NCBI GenBank assembly: GCA_001766655.1
Contig: MJCC01000015.1
Span: 333,672-376,300 of the forward strand
Source of the DNA: Phytomonas francai
Taxonomy: Eukaryota > Euglenozoa > Kinetoplastea > Trypanosomatida > Trypanosomatidae
Reading direction: 5' to 3'
DNA: 42,629 nucleotides
Shown: positions 1 through 7,261 of the stretch, in pieces
How positions within the stretch are numbered: the stretch's first letter is position 1
Layout of the letters: each line of letters begins with the position of its first letter
Program-made: the position numbers and the translations under genes
Notes under the pieces: generated by a model
Databases searched by the model: none
Told to the model about the DNA's origin: nothing
Seen by the model: the letters and a program-made list of their open reading frames with translations, nothing else

Positions 1-1
1 G

Positions 2-223
2 GCGGCGCTGCGGGGGGGGCCGGCGGCGGCCGCGCCCGCCCGCTTCGCCCTCCGCCTTGACGACAGCGAGGACGAGAGCGAGGACGGCGCCGCCGCGGCC
101 CCCCCTGCCGTCCGGCGCGAGAATCCGCAGCTTCTCGACATCATCGCCACCCTGCGGGACGGCGAGCCCGCGGGAAAGGGCGCCGCGAACGACTTTTTGG
201 ATATCATGGATGAAGAAATCTAG
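2..223 (+). CDS. 3' end of an acidic protein of unknown function (partial)
   Basis: An open frame enters from the left edge and ends at TAG 221-223, giving the last 73 residues. Codon use is strongly GC-ending, like the following genes, which supports real coding. The tail is Ala/Pro-rich, then has an acidic Asp/Glu/Ser run, then a hydrophobic-acidic end that includes LLDIIATL and closes with DFLDIMDEEI. I do not recognise the family. The acidic end with alternating Leu/Ile could be a docking motif, but that is a guess. The start and main domains lie outside the window. Confidence 0.7.
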   Translation, partial: AALRGGPAAAAPARFALRLDDSEDESEDGAAAAPPAVRRENPQLLDIIATLRDGEPAGKGAANDFLDIMDEEI

Positions 224-642
224 GGGGCTGGCACAGCTTTTCTTTCTTTCTTTTTTTGTTTCGAACAGATCGCGTTTGCAAAGTCGGATCTTATTCGTAT
301 TCGGGAACATCCTCGAAATGTATGCTTGTATTTTTAAATAGTCAGCTACCGTGTCAGCGATACACACATATCTCTATGCTTCCCTGCATCGGCACCATTC
401 CTTATTTTGAAGCGTTTTTTCTTCCTTCCTCTTTTTGGTGTTGGGGGAGGGTTCTATTTGAATTCTTTTATGCCATTCCTAGGACAAGTGCTTTCATTTT
501 TGTCTTAAACACTAGGTTACTGTTATCGTGTGCACTCGCGTCGCGGTGCATTACTATTAAGAGGAGGAGGGAGTCCGCACCGACCGATTCACACGCCCAG
601 GAGGAGGCGTTTCGACGGGACCGCCTTTGAGGCGAGAGGTGA
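224..642 (+). other. Spacer: 3' UTR of the partial gene and 5' UTR of the ferredoxin-like gene
   Basis: AT-rich, no supported gene. A pyrimidine tract at about 409-437 (ttttttcttccttcctcttt) is the likely trans-splicing signal for the gene at 643. The exact AG is ambiguous: candidates lie in the G-rich run just after the tract and at 481-482. A second T-rich tract at 238-260 follows the stop codon. Confidence 0.5.
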
Positions 643-1554
643 ATGTGGCGCTTTGTGAGTGTTTCCGCGGCCCTCCAGCGGGGCCGCGGTTACCGCCTCG
701 TCCCGCACATCCACTACGAGGTCGAGGAGATCGCGGAGACGCAGAAGCCGAAGCGGTGGTACGTCTCGCACCGCAATTGCCTCCAGCAGCCCCTCAAGCG
801 CGCGGAGATTATGGTGGAGAAGCTGAACCTGCGCGAGATGCGCCGGACGGGCGTTCTGCCGGAGAAGTCCATCGCGCGGCGGATGAGCCAGGCCTACGGC
901 GTCGACGGCGCGCTGGCGGAGAGCCCGTCGAAGGTGCGCCGGATCAACTTCACCGTCGTCAACTTCGACGGTCACCCCTTCCACTTCCGCGTCTACCCGA
1001 TGCCCGACGTCACGCTGAACAGCTTCATCGACGGCACCGGGATGTGCCACGGGCAGCCGCACCACTGGGCGAAGTGCAATAACCTCGACTGCGCGGAGTG
1101 GAACCACGGCGACGGCTGCCTGCTCAACGTCGACCTCGACACCCTCGACCGCCTGCCCCCGCCGAACCGCTGGGAGTACACCTCGCTGACGGCCTGGCGC
1201 GCGCTCGACCGGCCGGACATCTCCTACACCTCCCGCTTTAGCTGCCAGATCGCGATCACGCCGGAGATCGACGGCGCCGTCTTCGCGCTCAAGCAGCTCT
1301 GGTCGCGCGCCCTCCGCGAGTCCGTCTCGGACTGGGGCCTCGTCGACGACCTCGCGACCATCGCGATGGTCCGGAGCAAGAAGATCGAGCCCTGGGCTCC
1401 CCCGATCGAGGAGCCGACCAAGGTCGACTTCCCCATCACGCTCGACATGCTCTGGGCGACGAGCTACCAGGACATCATGCAGCGGAAGTACGACAACTAC
1501 CGGCGGAAGGATGGCTACCACACCAAGCCGCAGTTCTGGGCCGCCTACGTGTAG
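643..1554 (+). CDS. Ferredoxin-like domain protein with altered cysteine spacing, probably mitochondrial
   Basis: 303 residues from ATG 643. Residues 1-20 (MWRFVSVSAALQRGRGYRLV) are Arg-rich, hydroxylated and free of acidic residues, like a mitochondrial presequence. Residues about 100-215 resemble an adrenodoxin-type [2Fe-2S] ferredoxin: a beta-grasp-like start, a G-x-C-x-G loop at 133-137 (C135), and a distal SRFSCQIAITPEIDG block at 197-211, which matches the family's RLxCQIxLT...DG element and carries C201. The loop is not normal. Ferredoxins have C-x5-C-x2-C, whereas here the cysteines are C135, C145, C150 and C159, with a His/Trp-rich insertion. Cluster binding is therefore uncertain, and the protein may keep the fold without the cluster, for example as a structural subunit of a mitochondrial complex. 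The C-terminal 90 residues are Trp/Tyr-rich and unrecognised. The ferredoxin-fold call is inference from motif matching. Confidence 0.6.
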   Translation: MWRFVSVSAALQRGRGYRLVPHIHYEVEEIAETQKPKRWYVSHRNCLQQPLKRAEIMVEKLNLREMRRTGVLPEKSIARRMSQAYGVDGALAESPSKVRRINFTVVNFDGHPFHFRVYPMPDVTLNSFIDGTGMCHGQPHHWAKCNNLDCAEWNHGDGCLLNVDLDTLDRLPPPNRWEYTSLTAWRALDRPDISYTSRFSCQIAITPEIDGAVFALKQLWSRALRESVSDWGLVDDLATIAMVRSKKIEPWAPPIEEPTKVDFPITLDMLWATSYQDIMQRKYDNYRRKDGYHTKPQFWAAYV

Positions 1555-1617
1555 CCGCGAGGGCTGACCTCGCAGAAGACACACCCTTCATAGGATGACA
1601 CAAGGCATCATACTCAG

Positions 1618-1664
1618 AATAATAATAGTAGTAATAGGAGTAGTTGTAATAGTAGTAGTAGGAG
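1618..1664. repeat. Imperfect trinucleotide microsatellite (AAT/AGT units)
   Basis: Degenerate tandem aat/agt/agg units directly after the ferredoxin-like gene, in its presumed 3' UTR. Confidence 0.7.
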
Positions 1665-2092
1665 TTAGAAGTGGGGGGGATGGGGGTCTGAAGTCATCCA
1701 GGGATGAGGTGTGTGTGTGGGGGGGAGAGGGGAGGGGAGAGAGGGTTCATTCCGCCCTATCAGGTCTATTCCTCTCTAACTGTTCTTAAAGTTTTTTTTG
1801 TTCTTTTGTTGTTGTTGTTGTTGTTCTTGTTTACATTGCCCGCTTAGTAGAATGATGATGCTTGTGTCGAGTGCGGTGAGTTTAATTTTAGCGCTCTATA
1901 TCCATTTACATAGAAACCCTTTCAACTAGAATCCGTGAAGGGTGTGAGAAAGTATGTGTAGTATCTATGTGTGGATGCATCCGAGGGTTTGAATGCATCC
2001 CTTTTTTAAAAATATATATTGGGTGAGCAAACACGCAGTTTGACAAACCATGTCATTACTTTTTAAAAGCCTTTACTACTTTTTTTTTGGGA

Positions 2093-2110
2093 GGGGGGGG
2101 GGGGGGGGGG
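2093..2110. repeat. Poly-G tract of 18 bases
   Basis: Uninterrupted G run on the coding strand, preceded by a T run and followed by G-rich sequence. One of several long G or C homopolymers in spacers here. Its length is likely to vary or to be imprecise in the assembly. Confidence 0.85.
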
Positions 2111-2226
2111 AGGGAGAGGGGAATGGAATAGAATCGCCATCGAGTGACGTAGAGAGTTCCTACGTCGCCTGTGTATTTACTTTTTGCCTAACACTTTTCC
2201 CTTTCTTTCACATCTTTCTGAAATTT

Positions 2227-2228
2227 AG
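2227..2228 (+). promoter_or_regulatory. Predicted spliced-leader acceptor AG for eIF3b
   Basis: First AG after the strong pyrimidine tract at 2170-2220. The following 185 bases are free of ATG until the eIF3b start. Confidence 0.55.
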
Positions 2229-2413
2229 CTGACGCAATCTTCACCCATAATAACAATAATATAATACTAATAGTAATATAGCCTCGGTAGCTGAGCACCT
2301 AACCTATACGGTAATTCGCCTCAGAACCGTTTCGTAAACTCTTAGTGGGGGAAAATCGGGAAACGAAAGGGAAAGCACACGTACGCAACGTATCGTTTCG
2401 ATAAACTAAAATA

Positions 2414-4573
2414 ATGTCTTCCAAAGAAAACTTTTCTCGGCACATCATTCTCAATGGGCTGCCAAACAACATCACGCCCGATAAGCGCGACAAGTTCCAG
2501 AACGCCTTCTCGAAGAAGATCACGGAGGTGCTCGGGCACTCCCGGTTCAAGCTGCACATCGTGATGGACGCGGAGGCGGGGCTGGCGAAGGGGGCGTTCC
2601 TGAGCTTCGCGACCGAGAGCGACGCCGAGGTGGCGCTGGCGAAGCTGAACATGTACCACTTCACGCGGACCTCGATCATCACGACCTACCGCTGGTCCGC
2701 CCTGGAGAACGCGCGGGAGGAGGAGGAGGAGTACGTGCTGCCGCCCGCGGCCGAGGATGAGGACAACGAGGAGGACTTCCTGCACAACATGGCCATGGAC
2801 GAGCAGGCCCGGCCGCAGTTCATCGTGAAGGGCGACCTGTCGATGGACTGCGTGTGGTACTGGTTCGACTGGGAGCGCAAGGAGCCGGTGCTCTACCGCC
2901 GCCCGAACATCCGCAAGGAGGACCCGCTCGGGAAGTGGTCGGAGCTCGACCGCCGGGATAAATCCCTGCGGGCGGGCCTTATCAGCAGCGTTCTGCCGGT
3001 GGTCCGGCCGCTGCCGGTGTGGTCGACCTACGGCACGATGATGATCTCCCAGCACGCGAAGGGGCTGCGGGTGTGGGGGGGGCGAAGCATGCACCTCCTC
3101 TTCGAGATCATGGAGGGGGTGGAGGCCTTCATGGTCTCCAGCAGCGAGCGGTACATCGTGACCAAGACGGACAAGGAGGTCGGCGTGTGGAACCTGCGCA
3201 CGGCGAAGAAGATCCGAACGCTGGGCAACCTCGACCTGCACTCGGACGACCTCTGGCCCATTGTCCGCTTTAGCGCCGACGACTCCCTTGCCGCCGTGTG
3301 CAAGGCCGGCTACAACCCGCAGGAGACGGCCGCGCCGACCGCCGGCCGGCTGTCGATCTTCACCGCGCGAAATATGCGGCTCATCCAGGGCTCCACCAGC
3401 CAGGAGCGGCTGCAGTACACCTTCGCCATCCCGGGCCTCTACAAGGCGGAGTGGAACCCCGCCGTGAAGACGCAGATCGCCTACGTCGTGGCGCTCGGGC
3501 CGAAGCAGGGGTGGAAGTTGGTCATCGCGAATATGCACCTCGACGAGGAGGCCAACGTCGCCACCGAGGAGCAGCTGATCCAGCGCCACTTTCTGCAGGC
3601 GACCTCGTTGGACATGCTCTGGAACCCGGCCGGCGTCCACCTCTCGATCAAGGCCACGTTGAAGAATTCCACGGAGTACTTCCTTTTCCACATCGGCGCG
3701 CGCGCCGTCGCGGTCATGCAGCTGCTCATCAAGCCCGGCTACACCGCAGGGCGCTTTGCCTGGCAGCAGACCGGCGACTACTTCGCGACCATCCTGAACA
3801 AAACGCAGGTGAAGGACGCGACCGGCAGCGCGCAGCTGCTCTCCGATCACGGGCTCCTGCAGATCCACGCCGTCAAAAACAACAAACTGAAGCTCTTGCA
3901 CGAGTTCACCACGTCGATGACACACCTCTTCTGGGCCCCAAAGGGGAACTCGCTCGCCGCGGTCAACTTCGACAAGTCCATCATGCACTTTCTGTCCGTC
4001 TCCGGCGAGGGCGCCGTGCAGGAGCATAATAAGCTGAGCGGGGTGAGCGCCACGGACTGCCAGTGGGACCCCACCGGGCGCTTCCTCGCGGTCTGGGTGT
4101 CCTCCCTGCGCAATACGACGATGGCCCCGCAGTACCGCATCTTCAACAGCCGCGGATCTGAGCTCTTCCGCAAGGACTCCAAGCCGTTTTCTCACTTCGC
4201 CTGGCGCCCACTGCCCCCCTCCCTGCTTTCCGAGGCCGAGGCGAGGACCGTGAAGGGGTCGCTGCATAAACTCCTAGAAGAGTACGAGGAGGCGGCAAAG
4301 GAGAAGCTCGCCATCGAGGAGCAAAAGATCGCACGCAAAAAGAAGGATGTCGAGGATACCTACATCAAACGGATGAACGACCTCGCGCGGAAGATGCGCG
4401 ACCAGCGTCTCGAGCAGAAGAAGAGAGAGCTTCAGAATAGCTCGCGGTGGGCCCGCTTTTGGACTGCTCGCATTAAAGCGCTACCGGAAGAGGACCGCGT
4501 CGTTCACGAGGATCTAACCGAGGAGCGTATCATCTCAAAAAGGCAGGTAGGAACGGCCGCTGGGTCTCTGTGA
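2414..4573 (+). CDS. EIF3B: Eukaryotic translation initiation factor 3 subunit B (eIF3b/Prt1)
   Basis: 719 residues from ATG 2414. eIF3b is the scaffold of the eIF3 complex, which recruits mRNA to the 40S ribosome in the cytoplasm. Residues 9-93 form an RRM with an RNP2-like IILNGLP (11-17) and an RNP1-like KGAFLSFA (59-66). Residues about 130-600 are the nine-bladed WD-type propeller, with blade signatures such as WSTYGTMMISQHAKGLRVWGG and the family-typical WNPAGVHLSIK...TEYFLFHIG and FWAPKGNSLAAVNF. Residues 620-700 form a charged helix (EEYEEAAKEKLAIEEQ onward) that in this family binds eIF3i and eIF3g. Length fits trypanosomatid eIF3b as I know it. Codon use is almost entirely GC-ending in the core and looser in the last 50 codons. 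The assignment is firm. Confidence 0.93.
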   Translation: MSSKENFSRHIILNGLPNNITPDKRDKFQNAFSKKITEVLGHSRFKLHIVMDAEAGLAKGAFLSFATESDAEVALAKLNMYHFTRTSIITTYRWSALENAREEEEEYVLPPAAEDEDNEEDFLHNMAMDEQARPQFIVKGDLSMDCVWYWFDWERKEPVLYRRPNIRKEDPLGKWSELDRRDKSLRAGLISSVLPVVRPLPVWSTYGTMMISQHAKGLRVWGGRSMHLLFEIMEGVEAFMVSSSERYIVTKTDKEVGVWNLRTAKKIRTLGNLDLHSDDLWPIVRFSADDSLAAVCKAGYNPQETAAPTAGRLSIFTARNMRLIQGSTSQERLQYTFAIPGLYKAEWNPAVKTQIAYVVALGPKQGWKLVIANMHLDEEANVATEEQLIQRHFLQATSLDMLWNPAGVHLSIKATLKNSTEYFLFHIGARAVAVMQLLIKPGYTAGRFAWQQTGDYFATILNKTQVKDATGSAQLLSDHGLLQIHAVKNNKLKLLHEFTTSMTHLFWAPKGNSLAAVNFDKSIMHFLSVSGEGAVQEHNKLSGVSATDCQWDPTGRFLAVWVSSLRNTTMAPQYRIFNSRGSELFRKDSKPFSHFAWRPLPPSLLSEAEARTVKGSLHKLLEEYEEAAKEKLAIEEQKIARKKKDVEDTYIKRMNDLARKMRDQRLEQKKRELQNSSRWARFWTARIKALPEEDRVVHEDLTEERIISKRQVGTAAGSL

Positions 4574-4635
4574 TAGCTGTGGACGGATTAAAAAAAAACT
4601 CATGCTTTGTATGGCGAGAGGAATAGAGAGGTGTA

Positions 4636-4642
<7 letters not shown>

Positions 4643-4666
<24 letters not shown>
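4643..4666. repeat. (GT)n microsatellite in the eIF3b 3' region
   Basis: Twelve GT units, preceded by interrupted gtgtacgtgtgc. Confidence 0.85.
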
Positions 4667-5892
4667 CTGAATATAGGGGGTGAGGAGGAGAGAGAAAGAG
4701 AGATTCTTTGTGCTCGCATTTTGTATTAAAAAAAAAAGAATAGGAAAAGTAAGACTAATCCTAAAAAATATTCTTGTTAGGAGAGTTGATTATACAAAAC
4801 CGAGCTTTCTGTAGTAGGGCCCCTTCCCCAATTGTCACATTGTATTTCTCCTTTTTTCCAGTTGTTTGTTCTACGTAAACAGTTTACCATAAGGTGATGT
4901 TACCCATAATGGTGTCATTAATAAACTAAATTTGGTGATGACATACGCTTATTAATGGATTTCCCTCCTTTTTTCATTTTATGAAAAATGTTCGATATTG
5001 TTTTTGCGGTGCTTTTAGCATTTTGTATGCCTTTTAAATAACCATCGTTTATCTCTTGTTTTTACTTCTTTGCCTTAAGAAGCTGTACAGATATACCTTT
5101 CTCATTGAATGGAGCCAGACTTATAAACGTTGATTTTATAGCCTTTTATAGATACAACCGGTTTTGGAAAAATCTATGCAGGTAGGGCACTTATATTGGA
5201 GGCGGTGTGCGTTTGTACTAGCCTATCGGGAAGGTTCTCGGGGGTCGGTGAAGCACAGCGGGTACCGAAGGTGATCCTTATTCCTGCGAGTTATTTTTCT
5301 GTGTGTGCATTCCTGCTCGATGTACATCCACTGCAGGAGCGCTGTAAAACACCGCCATACTCATTCCATCACTCGCCGGAATGCTGCAAGATTGCCTAAT
5401 ATTACTTCTCCCTTTTCTTGTTTGATTTCGTTTGGGCGGACACCATGGTTCGCGCAAGAAGGGGGGACTCTGCGGTGGACAAACACACAAAATTTTATCT
5501 TTTTCTCTTGCAGCACCACCTTGCCTAAACGAACGATGCAACTTCAAATCTGTGCACAGGGGCTGGAGGGGGAGGTTCTAACTTGATACCAACTTCAAAA
5601 AAAATCCTAGAATAAAACGATCTCACTGGAGTGTCACGGGATGAGTAAGAGGAGACTTCTAGTGGATTATTTTTGGAAAGCTACTAAAAATCATTCGTTT
5701 TTTTCTTTGTTTGTTTGTTTGAACCCTTTATAGCTTATTTCATCCCTACTCCAAAGGAGGGTGGCGTGCTACTTAATTGCGTGCTATCTTGTATCCTGGA
5801 GTGCTCAAAAGATACCGCTGAACACTCTGTATTCTTAGGTTTCGGGCGGGGGGTATGGATATAAACACACACATGGATCCCAAACATGCGTT

Positions 5893-5911
5893 GGCGGCTT
5901 TTAGAGCCGCC
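5893..5911. other. GC-rich hairpin in an AT-rich spacer
   Basis: A perfect 7-bp inverted repeat, ggcggct (5893-5899) and agccgcc (5905-5911), with a 5-base loop. It stands out from the surrounding AT-rich sequence. It could be a structured UTR element or part of a small RNA, but I see no box motif that identifies it. Confidence 0.4.
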
Positions 5912-6039
5912 TTCAGACTCACGTCTATTTTATATTTGCCGTTTAAGCTCGTCTAGTTTATGTTTCAGGCTTAGCCTTGACAGACATACAGCTTATTTAA
6001 CGAAGACACAAGGGTTGCTACACCAGTAGGCTTCTTCCT

Positions 6040-6061
6040 CCCCCCCCCCCCCCCCCCCCCC
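6040..6061. repeat. Poly-C tract of 22 bases acting as the pyrimidine tract of a splice acceptor
   Basis: An uninterrupted C run within the longer tract cttcttcctc-C22-tccccctct, followed by AG at 6076-6077. It sits exactly where the trans-splicing pyrimidine tract of the next gene is expected. Confidence 0.75.
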
Positions 6062-6107
6062 TCCCCCTCTGCACGAGCAACTATTGGAGGTTAGAGCAAC
6101 AACAGGA

Positions 6108-6863
6108 ATGATGACTTCCGTATCCAAGCGAGGTACGCAAATGTTTACCGCACCCCTTCTCAAACAACGACGGGAGGCCATTTTAGCCGCCCCGCTCTCT
6201 CCGGAGGAGCGGGTCCTTTTGGATTATCCCATCGAAAAGTGGCTGACCGCGGCGCGCGAGGAATTCCGCGCGTACGCGCCATCGGTCGCCTCGCCGACGG
6301 GGCTCTCGGGGCTCCTGCCGGTGGACCCTGCGCACCCGATCCTCGCCCGGATTGCCCTGCACCGCGGCCCTGTCTACGCGCTCGCCCTCGACGCCATCGT
6401 GAACGCGGCGGACGAGGCGCTGCTCGGCGGCGGCGGCGTCGACGGGGCCATCCACGCCGCTGCCGGCCCCCTTCTCCTGCGGGAGTGCGCGATGCGCGGG
6501 GGCTGCCCGACGGGGCGCTGCGTCCGCACGAAGGCCTACAACCTCCCCGCGCGCTACGTCCTCCACACGGTCGGGCCCGTCGGCGAGCACCCCGCGCTCC
6601 TCCGCAGCTGCTATCGGAATGTCCTTTCCACGGCCTTGGAGGGTGGGCTGCGCAGCGTGGGGCTGTGCGGGGTGAGCACCGGCGTCTTTGGCTACCCCCT
6701 GAGGCCGGCGACGCAGATCGCACTGGATGAGGTAATCAAGGCCTTGAAGGAACACCCAACCTCGTTCGACGTGATCTGCTTTGCGTGTTTTCACGAGAAG
6801 TCGGCTCAAGTGCTCTTGGAGGAAATTGAGCACCGGAAGAACACGCCCGGGGCTCTCGAATGA
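6108..6863 (+). CDS. Macro-domain protein, MacroD-type ADP-ribose hydrolase family
   Basis: 251 residues from ATG 6108. The frame is open further upstream but has no earlier ATG after the AG at 6076-6077. ATG 6111 follows directly and is an alternative. The macro domain binds ADP-ribose, and MacroD-type members remove mono-ADP-ribose from proteins or hydrolyse O-acetyl-ADP-ribose. Visible signatures, numbered from M1=6108: DAIVNAAD at about 95-102, GGGGVDGAIHAAAG at 107-120, YVLHTVGP at about 150-157, then SCYRNVLSTALE and GVSTGVFGYPLRPA. The usual N-A-A-N is N-A-A-D here. About 60 N-terminal residues precede the domain, as in MacroD1/2-like proteins. Residues 1-30 are basic and could be a mitochondrial presequence, which is inference. 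Codon use is GC-rich in the middle and relaxed at both ends. Confidence 0.88.
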   Translation: MMTSVSKRGTQMFTAPLLKQRREAILAAPLSPEERVLLDYPIEKWLTAAREEFRAYAPSVASPTGLSGLLPVDPAHPILARIALHRGPVYALALDAIVNAADEALLGGGGVDGAIHAAAGPLLLRECAMRGGCPTGRCVRTKAYNLPARYVLHTVGPVGEHPALLRSCYRNVLSTALEGGLRSVGLCGVSTGVFGYPLRPATQIALDEVIKALKEHPTSFDVICFACFHEKSAQVLLEEIEHRKNTPGALE

Positions 6864-7261
6864 CAGCCACGGTTCGCAATATTGCGCATAAAAAAGGGAT
6901 GAAACGGCGTTCCTTCCCCAGTCTCTTTGCCTGCATATACAGAGTGTCCTTTGCGGGGGGAAGGAAGACCAAAAGCAAAGAAAATATCGACCCCTAAACT
7001 CAGTATGGCGTGCGACCTACATTTTGTTCCTTTTCAGTTGCGTAGGCTTTGATCCACTCTTTGGAGTCTTTTCTTTTGCTTATTATTTTCGAGCACTGCA
7101 TCTTCTTTTTTTTCCATCTTCTATTAATCGAACTGGGATTGTCTTGTCCTCCAGCCCCCTAGGGCAAACCTTGGGGGAAAAAAATTCGAATCCGTTGTCC
7201 GCTCACAATCCTTCTGCTCTTCTTTCCTGTAGTGTTCTATTCTCGACGTCAGTTGCCTTTC
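6864..7261 (+). other. Spacer with the methyltransferase splice acceptor
   Basis: No gene supported. A T-rich stretch at 7024-7130 is followed by the tract tccttctgctcttctttcct (7210-7229) and AG 7231-7232. Confidence 0.55.
7231..7232 (+). promoter_or_regulatory. Predicted spliced-leader acceptor AG that fixes the methyltransferase start
   Basis: A pyrimidine tract directly upstream ends in tgtAG. The next ATG, 7262, is in frame. Any start further upstream would be removed by this splice. Confidence 0.65.

Larger units (their letters stand above)
1555..2413 (+). other. Spacer with simple repeats and the eIF3b splice acceptor
   Basis: No supported gene. It holds a TAA/TAG-type trinucleotide repeat, a (GTT)n run near 1808-1825, an 18-base poly-G and a long pyrimidine tract at 2170-2220. 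The tract ends at AG 2227-2228. The predicted 185-base 5' UTR of the next gene contains no ATG, which supports both this acceptor and the start at 2414. Confidence 0.6.
4574..6107 (+). other. 1.5 kb AT-rich spacer before the macro-domain gene
   Basis: No supported gene. It holds a GT microsatellite, several T runs, a GC-rich hairpin and the poly-C tract. A cryptic pyrimidine-AG at 5493-5513 (ttttatctttttctcttgcag) is followed by ATG 5536 with only 16 codons, and another short frame starts at ATG 5443 (27 codons). Neither is convincing as a gene. The acceptor for the macro-domain gene is AG 6076-6077. Confidence 0.5.

Noticed and set aside
2342..4267. Minus-strand frame of 641 codons opposite eIF3b
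   Set aside because: A shadow of GC-rich codon use; the + strand protein is clearly eIF3b. The same holds for the long minus-strand frames opposite the ferredoxin-like gene, the methyltransferase and the ubiquitin-like gene.
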